Below are positions 56,209 through 64,000 of a stretch of 64,000 bases of DNA, in pieces. A program made the position numbers and the translations under genes. Under the pieces are notes generated by a model. That model worked only from the letters and a program-made list of their open reading frames with translations. It was not told the origin of the DNA and ran no database searches. The first letter of the stretch is position 1. Each line of letters begins with the position of its first letter. Source of the stretch: Paracoccaceae bacterium (GTDB lineage: Bacteria; Pseudomonadota; Alphaproteobacteria; Rhodobacterales; Rhodobacteraceae); contig CACKSH010000005.1 in NCBI GenBank assembly GCA_902602765.1, forward strand, positions 58,209 to 122,208, given 5' to 3'.

Positions 56209-57138
56209 ATGATCAGCATTTTCTTACAAACTGCACCTTTTTTTTTAATAGTAGCCATCGGTTACTTTTCCGGAAAATATAAGTTTTTGGGCAAACGTGG
56301 AACGGATGCAATAACAAAATTTGTTTTTTATTTTGCCTTATCTGCGATGCTTTTTAGATTTTCCTCGCAACTTGAAATAAGTGAAATTTTTGATTTGAAG
56401 TTTGTTGGATGTTATGTAGTTGCCACATCAATTCTTTATCTTGTAGTGATTGTTGTGAGTTATTTTTCGGGAACTAAGTTTGAAACTGCAGTTTTTGATG
56501 CACAAATAGCAACGGTTGGGAATACTGGATTTTTAGGGATCCCTCTTCTAGCGACCTTAGTAGGCTCGCAGTCAGTTGGCTATGTTATGATGATCTTAGC
56601 AACTGATTTTGCAATTTTTGGTACCCTTATAGTCGTTTTAATAATGGTTTCGCGTGATCAATCATGGGGTATCAGATTACTGAGGCCCATAGCTAAAGGT
56701 TTATTTCAAAACCCAATGATTGTATCTTTTTCTTTGGGAATTTTCTGGGGATATTCAGACTATCAAACGCCTAAATTTTTTAGTGAGTTTCTAGTAATCT
56801 TGGGGCAGGCCGCCACTCCGGGTGCGCTATTTGCAATAGGTGCTTCTCTTTCTTTTCGAAAGATAGATGATCCAAAATCTGCATTTTGGCTGAGTTTTCT
56901 CAAACTCGTTGCCCATCCATTTTTAGTTGGCATTATGGCATTATATTTATTTTATATTGAACCTTATGCAGCGGCGGTCATGGTCATAACGGCCGCCTTG
57001 CCAGTGGCTGGTAACACCTTTATGCTGGCTCAACATTACAAAATAGATCCTGAGCGTATTTCTGCTGCTATATTGCTTTCAACATTATTTAGTGCGTTAA
57101 CGGTTACGTATGCAATTTCTTTTATGATCTACGTGTGA
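56209..57138 (+). CDS. AEC (auxin efflux carrier) family transporter
   Basis: A 309-residue inner-membrane protein with about ten hydrophobic segments. Typical AEC elements include IVAIGYFSGKYKFLGKRGTDA near the N-terminus, GNTGFLGIPL, PGALFAIGASLS and AALPVAGNTFMLAQHY near the end. The family transports organic acids; the substrate is unknown. It is divergent from the TetR regulator. Confidence 0.85.
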   Translation: MISIFLQTAPFFLIVAIGYFSGKYKFLGKRGTDAITKFVFYFALSAMLFRFSSQLEISEIFDLKFVGCYVVATSILYLVVIVVSYFSGTKFETAVFDAQIATVGNTGFLGIPLLATLVGSQSVGYVMMILATDFAIFGTLIVVLIMVSRDQSWGIRLLRPIAKGLFQNPMIVSFSLGIFWGYSDYQTPKFFSEFLVILGQAATPGALFAIGASLSFRKIDDPKSAFWLSFLKLVAHPFLVGIMALYLFYIEPYAAAVMVITAALPVAGNTFMLAQHYKIDPERISAAILLSTLFSALTVTYAISFMIYV

Positions 57139-57205
57139 ATAAGGGAATTTACCACCAAAAAAGGGACTTGTATTTAATTATTAGTAAGAAACGGCAAGAA
57201 AAGTT

Positions 57206-58045
57206 ATGGAAATAATTTCTGAAAATAAAATGTTTGAAGGCGTCCAAGGTGTCTATAGGCATAACTCAAGTACCCTGAAGTGCGAGATGACTTTTGCAGT
57301 ATTTATGCCTAGCTTACTCAAAGACAAAAAAATACCAGTTTTGTGGTTTTTATCTGGCCTTACTTGTACGCACGAGAATGCAATGCTAAAGGCTGGAGCT
57401 CAAAAGTTTGCGCAAGAGCATAATATTGCAGTAATTTTTCCTGATACTTCTCCTAGGGGAACGAATATCCCCGATGATGACGCTTACGACCTTGGTCAGG
57501 GTGCCGGATTTTACTTAAATGCAACTCAATCCCCTTGGAAAGAAAATTATAAAATGTGGGACTATCTTGTCCTGGAGTTGCCCAGCTTAATAGAAAAAAA
57601 CTTTTCTGTGAATACTTCTAAGCAATCGGTTATGGGGCACTCAATGGGTGGACATGGAGCATTATTAATGGCTCTTAGGTTGAATAACCAATTTAAATCA
57701 GTTTCAGCATTTGCGCCAATTTGTAATCCAATGAAGTCCGATTGGGGTCGCAAACAATTTTCTGCTTATTTAGGAAGCAATGAAAGTTTATGGGAAAATT
57801 ATGACGCTAGTGTTATTGCTCAGAAAACCAATTTTTCAGGGCCTATTTTAATTGATACTGGATCAAATGATCAATTTCTCAATTTATTATTGGTAGATAG
57901 TCTTTCTAAAGCATTAAAAAAGAGAGGATTGGCTGCTAATTTCCGGATGAATGATGGCTATGATCATAGTTATTATTTTATAGCAACCTTCATGGAAGAA
58001 CATATAAATTTTCATGCCGCGGCGCTCTCCAAAAACTTAACTTAG
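57206..58045 (+). CDS. fghA: S-formylglutathione hydrolase
   Basis: Hydrolyses S-formylglutathione to formate and glutathione, the step after FrmA. The 279-residue esterase-D-type protein has the nucleophile motif GHSMGGHG (S146), and the conserved LSGLTCTHENAM (49-60) with the cysteine typical of the family. PDTSPRGTNIP and a terminal DHSYYFIATFMEEH complete the fold and supply the catalytic histidine. It is followed after 12 bases by the ornithine cyclodeaminase-like gene, likely one transcript. Confidence 0.92.
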   Translation: MEIISENKMFEGVQGVYRHNSSTLKCEMTFAVFMPSLLKDKKIPVLWFLSGLTCTHENAMLKAGAQKFAQEHNIAVIFPDTSPRGTNIPDDDAYDLGQGAGFYLNATQSPWKENYKMWDYLVLELPSLIEKNFSVNTSKQSVMGHSMGGHGALLMALRLNNQFKSVSAFAPICNPMKSDWGRKQFSAYLGSNESLWENYDASVIAQKTNFSGPILIDTGSNDQFLNLLLVDSLSKALKKRGLAANFRMNDGYDHSYYFIATFMEEHINFHAAALSKNLT

Positions 58046-58057
58046 TCGTATTTCGTA

Positions 58058-58978
58058 ATGTCAATGGATGTAGAATTTATAACATATCGTGAAGGTAATG
58101 CTCTGTTGGACTGGCTTGAGCTTGCTGCGGCAATAGAGCAGGGGCACCAAATGTCCAAAGCGGAAGTTAAAGATACATTTATTTATAGAAAAGAAGATAC
58201 GCTTTTATCGCGATCTGCATGGATTGATGGGTTAGGACTAGCTGTTAAATCTGCCACAATTTTTCCTCAAAATTCACTTCATTCTGTTCCAAAAATAAAT
58301 GGTGCAGTAAGCCTCTTTTCTGATAAAACGGGAGTATTAGAGGCAATTCTAGATTTCCATCTTGTCACAAAATGGAAAACAGCTGGTGATAGTATTACAG
58401 CAGCACTTCGGCTGGCAAAACCTGGGAGCAAAAATATCCTCATAGTTGGCGCTGGAACTGTGGGACACAGTCTTCTTGACGCATATTCTTCTGCCTTTCC
58501 GAATGCTTCTTTCCAGGTGTGGAATCGTACCCACGAAAGAGCGGTATCTATGACTAATGGCAGGAGTAATGCACTGGCCGTAGAAGATTTGGAGGCCAGT
58601 GTCAGAAGTGCTGACATTATATCCTGTGCCACAATGTCGAAACAATCAATTATCAAGGGTAAGTGGCTCAGGCCTGGCCAGCATCTTGATTTAATTGGAG
58701 CCTACCGACCTGATATGAGAGAGGTCGATGATTTATCGCTACGCCGTAGCAAAATATTTGTTGACAGCTACGATACTACAATAGAACACATTGGCGAATT
58801 GAAAATTCCATTGAAGGAAAAAGTTATTTCTAGAGCAGATATTTTGGCAGACTTTTATCAAATAAACAAATTTATACGTGAATCAGATGATGAAATTACA
58901 ATTTTTAAAAATGGTGGTGGTGCGCATTTGGATCTTATGGTTGCCAAATACATTTTAACTGCTTGGCAAAAAAAATAA
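58058..58978 (+). CDS. Ornithine cyclodeaminase / mu-crystallin family protein
   Basis: A 306-residue NAD(P)-binding protein of the OCD family. The motif GAGTVGHSLLDAY lies near residue 130 and the family pattern IGAYRPDMREVD near 212. The N-terminal dimerisation part has SRSAWIDGLGLAVKSATIFPQN. Members cyclodeaminate ornithine to proline or reduce imines or amino acids; the substrate here cannot be called. It is 12 bases downstream of fghA. Confidence 0.8.
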   Translation: MSMDVEFITYREGNALLDWLELAAAIEQGHQMSKAEVKDTFIYRKEDTLLSRSAWIDGLGLAVKSATIFPQNSLHSVPKINGAVSLFSDKTGVLEAILDFHLVTKWKTAGDSITAALRLAKPGSKNILIVGAGTVGHSLLDAYSSAFPNASFQVWNRTHERAVSMTNGRSNALAVEDLEASVRSADIISCATMSKQSIIKGKWLRPGQHLDLIGAYRPDMREVDDLSLRRSKIFVDSYDTTIEHIGELKIPLKEKVISRADILADFYQINKFIRESDDEITIFKNGGGAHLDLMVAKYILTAWQKK

Positions 58979-59025
58979 GTCCCTTGAAACTTGAATGATT
59001 TTTAGATTCTAAGCAATCTATCCCT

Positions 59026-60258
59026 CTAAACCCAAGACTTTTGCCGTTCTTCTATGGGCAAATGTACAAGAGCACTAAATGCACCGACTGCAATCCCAAT
59101 CCACCATACTAGATTATAATTTCCATATGCATCATAAAGCCTACCTCCAAGCCAGATTCCCATGAAGCCTCCGAGTTGATGCGAAAAAAATACGATACCA
59201 TAGAGGGTACCCATATAGCGAAGCCCATAGATTTGTGCAATAAGTCCGCTTGTTAGTGGGACTGTAGCAAGCCATAAAGCGCCCATTAGGAGGGAAAATA
59301 GTATTACCGAAATCGGTGTTATAGGCGCCATTATAAATACTGCACATACTAAAGTGCGCCCAAAATAGATTAACGATAAAAGGTATTTTTTGGAATATGT
59401 CTTGCCCAGGTATCCTGCGCCTAAGGTGCCAGCGATATTAGCGAGGCCAATCAGTGAAATGGATATAGCTCCCAAGGCTGAGGTTGAAGTTATACCTAAA
59501 TTATAAATCCCTACTCCAGGTAGTATTGGGTTACACATTTCAGTCACAAAAGCTGGAAAGTGTGCAGTAAGAAAACCTAATTGGTAACCACAACTAAAAA
59601 ACCCTAGAAATATCATAGAGTAATTTGGGTCGACTACAGCTTTTCCAACTAAGTCTCTCATATTTTGTGTTTCGTTTCTATGATTTATCGCAATGGAAAC
59701 TCGCATAAAAGGAAGCAAAAGTAGAGTTGATAAAATAGTAATAGAAAATATTACAAAAACCGATTGCCATGGCATATAATTTAAAAGTAATTCACCAATA
59801 GGCGCACCGATTACTTGTCCGGCACTTCCTGAAGCAGTCGCAATTGCCAGTGACATAGATCTATTTTTTTCTGAACTAGCTCGTCCAACAACGGCCAGGA
59901 TTACTCCAAAGCCAGTACCGGCAACACCAAAACCAACCAAAATTTCATAAATTTGATGAGCCTGAGGTGTCATCGCTGCTGATGATAATAAAAGTCCACT
60001 TGCATATGTAAACCCTCCTATAATTATCGCGCGACGATCGCCAATTTTTTCTGCTATCGCACTAAAGATTGGTTGACCAATACCCCAAGCAAGGTTCTGA
60101 AGGGCTATTGCTAAGGAAAACTCAGACCTCAGCCAATTGAATTCTTCAGCAATTGGGATCTGGAATACGCCAAAAGAGGATCGTATTGCGAAGCTTACCA
60201 GTATTATTACGCATCCAACAACTAACACTGATGTAAATATTGAATTTTTGGCTATCAT
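59026..60258 (-). CDS. MFS transporter
   Basis: A 410-residue, roughly 12-segment inner-membrane protein of the major facilitator superfamily. It has a loop-2/3 motif GDRRAIIIGG and a central loop near residue 200. Features such as GVFQIPIAEEFNWLRSEFSLA resemble oxalate/monocarboxylate-type members. The substrate is unknown. It is divergent from zapE and ends 47 bases from the ornithine cyclodeaminase stop. Confidence 0.82.
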   Translation of the reverse strand: MIAKNSIFTSVLVVGCVIILVSFAIRSSFGVFQIPIAEEFNWLRSEFSLAIALQNLAWGIGQPIFSAIAEKIGDRRAIIIGGFTYASGLLLSSAAMTPQAHQIYEILVGFGVAGTGFGVILAVVGRASSEKNRSMSLAIATASGSAGQVIGAPIGELLLNYMPWQSVFVIFSITILSTLLLLPFMRVSIAINHRNETQNMRDLVGKAVVDPNYSMIFLGFFSCGYQLGFLTAHFPAFVTEMCNPILPGVGIYNLGITSTSALGAISISLIGLANIAGTLGAGYLGKTYSKKYLLSLIYFGRTLVCAVFIMAPITPISVILFSLLMGALWLATVPLTSGLIAQIYGLRYMGTLYGIVFFSHQLGGFMGIWLGGRLYDAYGNYNLVWWIGIAVGAFSALVHLPIEERQKSWV

Positions 60259-60349
60259 ATTGAGCTTTCTAGAAGTAACTCTAGAGACAAATAGTGTAAA
60301 TTTGTACTTTGTCCCTTGCGATAATTATTAGCTTTAGTAAACCCAGATA

Positions 60350-61411
60350 ATGAAGTCACTTGTTGATACATACAAACAAAACGTAAGCTTGGGTAAAATC
60401 CAAAGAGAAAAGGAGCAAGAACGGCTTGTAATTAAGTTTGATACTTTACGGATCGCAGTAGAGCAAAACCGGAAAAAAAATTTGTTTTTCAAGTCAGCAC
60501 TTATACCAAAAAGTATATACCTATGGGGAGGCGTAGGTTGTGGGAAATCCATGATAATGGACATGTTCGTAGAGTCTCTTACCGTTGGAGTTAGGCGCTT
60601 ACATTTCCACTCTTTTATGCAAGAGGTTCAATCATCATTGAATTCAGCCAGACAAAATAAAGTAAAAGATGCATTAGTATCGGTAGTTAAGAAAATCACT
60701 AATGAAGTAAAAGTATTAGCGCTGGATGAGCTGCAAATCAAAGATATTGCGGATGCTATGATTGTTGGAAGACTATTCGAAGCTCTCATGAAAAAAGGAA
60801 TTACGGTAGTAATTACGTCAAATAGACCTCCGATCGATTTATATAAAAATGGATTGAATAGAGATTTATTTCTGCCTTTTATCAGACTTATTGAGGCAAA
60901 ATTTGATGTTCTAGAAGTATGCGGTGTAAAGGATTACCGGCAATCCTTGATTTCTGGTGATCAGGTTTATTTTTATCCTCTCAATCTAGAGAGTGCAAAG
61001 CGAATGGATATACTATGGGCCACTCTTACAGGAAACTCATTCGACGATTTTATTCTGTCATTTAAAGGTAGAGAGATCAGATTCCCATTTTATAAGGATG
61101 GCGTTGGTAGATTTGATTTTTTTGAAATTTGTGGGCAAATGTTGGGTCCTGGAGATTATTTGGCAATTGTTGATGCCGTAAGAGTTCTGATGGTTGATAA
61201 TATTCCTCAGCTTAGCCGTTCAAACTTCAATGAGGCAAAGCGTTTTGTTACTCTCATTGATGCAGCCTATGAGGCAAAAATAAGTTTAATATGCTCTGCA
61301 GCAACAGAACCGGAAATGCTTTATTCTGAGGGTGAGGGTTCCTTTGAGTTCGAGCGAACAGCCAGTCGCTTGAAAGAAATGCAGTCAAAAAACTGGCTTA
61401 ACGTGATTTGA
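60350..61411 (+). CDS. zapE: Cell division protein ZapE (AFG1-like ATPase)
   Basis: An ATPase that associates with the Z ring. The 353-residue protein has Walker A GGVGCGKS (60-67), Walker B LALDELQIKDIADA and sensor NITSNRPP-like sequence (VVITSNRPPIDLYKNGLNR). The C-terminal FRLIDAAY-type stretch is present as TLIDAAYEAKISL. It ends in a strong terminator at 61411-61470. Confidence 0.92.
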   Translation: MKSLVDTYKQNVSLGKIQREKEQERLVIKFDTLRIAVEQNRKKNLFFKSALIPKSIYLWGGVGCGKSMIMDMFVESLTVGVRRLHFHSFMQEVQSSLNSARQNKVKDALVSVVKKITNEVKVLALDELQIKDIADAMIVGRLFEALMKKGITVVITSNRPPIDLYKNGLNRDLFLPFIRLIEAKFDVLEVCGVKDYRQSLISGDQVYFYPLNLESAKRMDILWATLTGNSFDDFILSFKGREIRFPFYKDGVGRFDFFEICGQMLGPGDYLAIVDAVRVLMVDNIPQLSRSNFNEAKRFVTLIDAAYEAKISLICSAATEPEMLYSEGEGSFEFERTASRLKEMQSKNWLNVI

Positions 61412-61470
61412 ATTACTCCCCCAAAAATAATTTGCCTGTATGATGCCCATGTTTTGGGAGAGTAATTTTT
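61411..61470 (+). terminator. Long rho-independent terminator after zapE
   Basis: AATTACTCCCCCAAAA (61411-61426) pairs with TTTTGGGAGAGTAATT (61452-61467) over 16 positions with one mismatch. The loop is 25 bases and a run of T continues directly after the stem. It begins at the last base of the zapE stop codon. The large loop is unusual. Confidence 0.75.
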
Positions 61471-61589
61471 AAAAAATGGATTTGGTCCCTTTATTTTTCA
61501 TACGTACTAATACCTGCTAGGAAATTTTCGTTAACCCATGCGAATCATTAAACATGAAGTATACGAATCAGTCAAGGTATGTGATTCGG

Positions 61590-62879
61590 TCATTTTATTT
61601 CATATTCTTGAAGTATGAGTATGTGACCAGCCAAATATAAAGAACCACATATTATTATTCGCGGTTTTTCTGTATATTTCGTAATCATTTCAAGTGCTAA
61701 TTCTACAGTATCGGAAAAATCAGACTCGATACCAACATTAGTTGCTTCTTGTGATGTTTCGTGGCCGTTTAAAGAATTGGTTTCTCCAGGAATCGAAATG
61801 CCAAATAACTTGTCAATTTGAGGTGCCAAAGGCTTCAAAAAGCCTTTTACATCTTTGGTGTTTAACATACCACATATTGCATAAGTAGGGCGAGGTTCTA
61901 GTTTTGAAAAATGGGTGGCTATCGCTTCTCCTGCTGCAGGATTGTGCCCCCCGTCAAGCCAGATTTCTGCTGATGGAAAACGCTTGTTGAGCACTCCATC
62001 TTTGAGTTTTTGCATTCTGGCAGGCCAGTACGCTTTGGTCGCTACTTCGTCTAAACTGCCTGATTGTCCGTTATTTAACAGTCTCAAAGATTGAAGTGCG
62101 CAACCAGCGTTAATTATTTGGTGGTCGCCTTTTAAAGTTGGATAGGGGATGTCTATTAATCCTTTATTATCTTGATAGATTAACCTGTTTCTTTCTTCCC
62201 ACGCTAGCCATTCTTTTCCATAGGAATAAATTGGGGCGTTTAACTCAATTGCTCTATCTTTTATGATCTTAAAGGCCTGTTCATTTTGTAAACTAACAAT
62301 AACTGGTGTGTTCTCTTTTATTATTCCAGCCTTTTCCCAAGCTATCTTTTCTATTGTATTGCCAAGAAATTGTTCATGATCAAAAGATATTGGTGTAATC
62401 ACTGCTAACTTGGGTTTTTCAATTACATTAGTTGCGTCCAAACGTCCCCCAAGTCCTACTTCCAAAAGTGTGTAGTCGGCGTCATATCGGCTCATTGCTA
62501 AAATCGCAGCACATGTCGTGATTTCAAAATAGGTGATTTCTTTGCCAGCATTTGCTTCATAACATTCATCCAAAAGAGCAGATAACTCATTTTCGGTAAT
62601 TAACTTGCCGGCCAATCTAATTCGTTCGTTGAAACTTATTAAATGTGGTGAGGTATAAGTATGAACCCGTCTACCAGAGCTTTCTAAACCAGAGCGGATC
62701 ATTGCTAAGGTACTACCTTTACCGTTCGTTCCTGCGATATGGACAACTGGTGGTAATTTTTTTTGTGGATTGTTCAAAGCTTCTAGCAAGTTTACAACCC
62801 TATCTAAGGTCAAATCAATAACCTTTGGGTGAAGATCCATCATTCTTTTCAAGATCTTGTCAGAACTTTTAGATTTCAT
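61590..62879 (-). CDS. folC: Bifunctional folylpolyglutamate synthase / dihydrofolate synthase
   Basis: Adds glutamate to dihydropteroate and to folates. The 429-residue Mur-ligase-fold protein has the ATP loop HIAGTNGKGSTLAM (about 46-59), the SPHLISFNERIRL omega region, a central LEVGLGGRLDATN motif and a C-terminal WLDGGHNPAA. It follows accD with no intervening base (accD ends at 62880), a conserved arrangement. Confidence 0.93.
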   Translation of the reverse strand: MKSKSSDKILKRMMDLHPKVIDLTLDRVVNLLEALNNPQKKLPPVVHIAGTNGKGSTLAMIRSGLESSGRRVHTYTSPHLISFNERIRLAGKLITENELSALLDECYEANAGKEITYFEITTCAAILAMSRYDADYTLLEVGLGGRLDATNVIEKPKLAVITPISFDHEQFLGNTIEKIAWEKAGIIKENTPVIVSLQNEQAFKIIKDRAIELNAPIYSYGKEWLAWEERNRLIYQDNKGLIDIPYPTLKGDHQIINAGCALQSLRLLNNGQSGSLDEVATKAYWPARMQKLKDGVLNKRFPSAEIWLDGGHNPAAGEAIATHFSKLEPRPTYAICGMLNTKDVKGFLKPLAPQIDKLFGISIPGETNSLNGHETSQEATNVGIESDFSDTVELALEMITKYTEKPRIIICGSLYLAGHILILQEYEIK

Positions 62880-63800
62880 TTAGATTTTTTCTTCGATTTC
62901 TTCCGAGGAACTATCTTGTGAAGGTTTCGGTAGGTCTCCTACTACTACTGGACCAAGACCAAGAAGTATTCGCGTAATTTTAATTAGTGTATTTCTTATT
63001 TCCGTTCGAGGAGTTACGAGGTCGAGCATCCCGTGATCGAGCAGATATTCAGCTCTCTGAAAACCTTCCGGCAGTTTTTCTCGAATGGTTTGTTCGATTA
63101 CTCTCGGCCCAGCAAAACAAATTAGCGCGTTCGGCTCAGAAATCTGAACGTCACCTAACATTGCATAAGATGCGGTTACCCCGCCGGTAGTTGGATGAGT
63201 AAGAACCACGATATATGGTAGTTTTGCTTCTTTCAATAATTGTATTGCAACAGTTGTTCTGGGCATTTGCATAAGGCTCAATATTCCTTCTTGCATTCGG
63301 GCGCCGCCTGCTGCCGAGAAGAGTATCAATGGGCGTTTTAATTCAACAGCCCGCTGGGCAGCAGTAATTATTGCGTTACCTACATACATACCCATTGAAC
63401 CTCCCATAAAAGAGAAATCTTGAGCGGCTGCCACTATTGGAGTTCTACCAATCTCTCCTTCTGCAACTAACATTGCTTCTTTTTCAGAGCTCTTTTTCTG
63501 CGCTGCTTTCATCCGATCTGGATATTTTTTTTGATCTTTAAATTGCAGCGGATCTGTAATTGGTTTTGGGACATCTATATCAACAAAAACGCCTCCATCA
63601 AACAGATTTTTGAAACGTGCGCGTGGCGATATTGGCATATGGTGGCCACACTCAATACAGACATTTAGATTATCCTGTAGTTCCCTGTGAAAAAGCATTG
63701 TTCCACACTCATCACATTTCGACCAAAGATTTTCCGGCACTTCGCGACGAGAAAAGATAGAATTGATGCGGGGTCGGACATAATTTGATATCCAGTTCAT
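62880..63800 (-). CDS. accD: Acetyl-CoA carboxylase carboxyltransferase subunit beta
   Basis: The beta subunit of acetyl-CoA carboxylase, catalysing the first committed step of fatty-acid synthesis. The 306-residue protein has an N-terminal zinc ribbon (C29, C32, C48, C51) and the carboxyltransferase core with FMGGSMGMYVGNAI and FSAAGGARMQEG. Adjacent folC continues the same transcript. The 200 bases upstream, to the window edge, show no gene I can support. Confidence 0.95.
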   Translation of the reverse strand: MNWISNYVRPRINSIFSRREVPENLWSKCDECGTMLFHRELQDNLNVCIECGHHMPISPRARFKNLFDGGVFVDIDVPKPITDPLQFKDQKKYPDRMKAAQKKSSEKEAMLVAEGEIGRTPIVAAAQDFSFMGGSMGMYVGNAIITAAQRAVELKRPLILFSAAGGARMQEGILSLMQMPRTTVAIQLLKEAKLPYIVVLTHPTTGGVTASYAMLGDVQISEPNALICFAGPRVIEQTIREKLPEGFQRAEYLLDHGMLDLVTPRTEIRNTLIKITRILLGLGPVVVGDLPKPSQDSSSEEIEEKI

Positions 63801-64000
63801 TTCACATTCCTAAACACAGTGCACTTAGACCACTTAATAAAATGTTGGATGCTAAAATGCAATCGCTTCAACTCCTTGGACAGTAAATTAACAACGATAT
63901 CAAACTTTTTTTTGATATGAATTCCAATGTTATAAAAGGATTGGTAAACTGTATTTAGCTATATAAATTATGTGCGAGCACAGTCCATATTGGTGTGCAA

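Noticed and set aside
63896..63918. GATATCAAA and TTTGATAT inverted repeat near the right edge
   Set aside because: AT-only arms in AT-rich DNA with an oligo-T loop; no gene context within the window to support a regulatory or terminator call.
63950..64000. Possible C-terminal end of a gene on the minus strand at the right edge
   Set aside because: Only about ten codons before a stop, with no recognisable family motif; cannot be supported.
1..64000. CRISPR arrays, transposases, phage genes, tRNA and rRNA genes
   Set aside because: None seen on either strand; no direct-repeat arrays and no tRNA-like cloverleaf in the intergenic gaps.

Overview
The window looks like chromosomal DNA of an AT-rich, probably marine member of the Rhodobacterales (Roseobacter group, Alphaproteobacteria). 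This rests on alphaproteobacterial lineage families (DUF1489, DUF2794, DUF1013/TrcR, DUF3035, DUF1674/SDHAF4), two exact alphaproteobacterial LexA boxes of the form GTTC-N7-GTTC, a methylsuccinyl-CoA dehydrogenase of the ethylmalonyl-CoA pathway, and betaine and purine catabolic sets common in that group. Genes are packed tightly: no gap exceeds about 300 bases, several convergent pairs overlap, and I see no insertion sequence, prophage, CRISPR array, tRNA or rRNA gene.

Layout. 0-3.3 kb: start of a DUF1489 gene, class II ribonucleotide reductase, SseB-like protein. 3.3-9.7 kb: a minus-strand betaine demethylation operon (two FAD/GcvT dehydrogenases flanking a betaine-homocysteine methyltransferase, headed by an XRE-cupin regulator). 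9.8-13.9 kb: RluA-type pseudouridine synthase, a shortened SOS polymerase DnaE2 with a LexA box, DUF2794. 13.9-19.0 kb: purine breakdown (NCS2 permease, AllA, PuuE-UraD fusion, HIU hydrolase, PuuD). 19-31 kb: dapA, slt, an EamA exporter, divergent MnmD and MnmC2-like halves, mcd, a TauE exporter, TrcR, recR-ybaB-dnaX. 31-34 kb: a CX5R phosphatase, SRP RNA, nudC, pheA, CycM-like cytochrome. 34.4-40.1 kb: a yejABEF peptide importer operon. 40-51 kb: D,D-carboxypeptidase, clpS, RsmC-like, SDR, hemF, SDHAF4, rsmB, heparinase-like, purH, lspA, DUF3035 lipoprotein. 51-54 kb: allE, imuB with the second LexA box, cytochrome c'. 54-59 kb: glutathione-dependent formaldehyde oxidation (FrmA-type dehydrogenase and FghA) around a TetR regulator and an AEC carrier, then an ornithine cyclodeaminase homologue. 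59-64 kb: MFS transporter, zapE, folC, accD.

How the parts fit. Betaine demethylation yields one-carbon units; the formaldehyde pair at 54-58 kb can oxidise any that escape as formaldehyde. The purine genes convert urate to allantoin and allantoate. AllE and AllA imply the ureidoglycine route, so an allantoate amidohydrolase should lie outside the window. DnaE2 and ImuB are parts of the SOS mutasome, but here they sit about 39 kb apart, each under an identically placed LexA box, with no imuA in view.

I found no convincing wholly new system. The observations most worth checking are the split mutasome with a DnaE2 lacking its C-terminal domain, a possible -1 slippage site in dnaX, and the divergent halves of MnmC.
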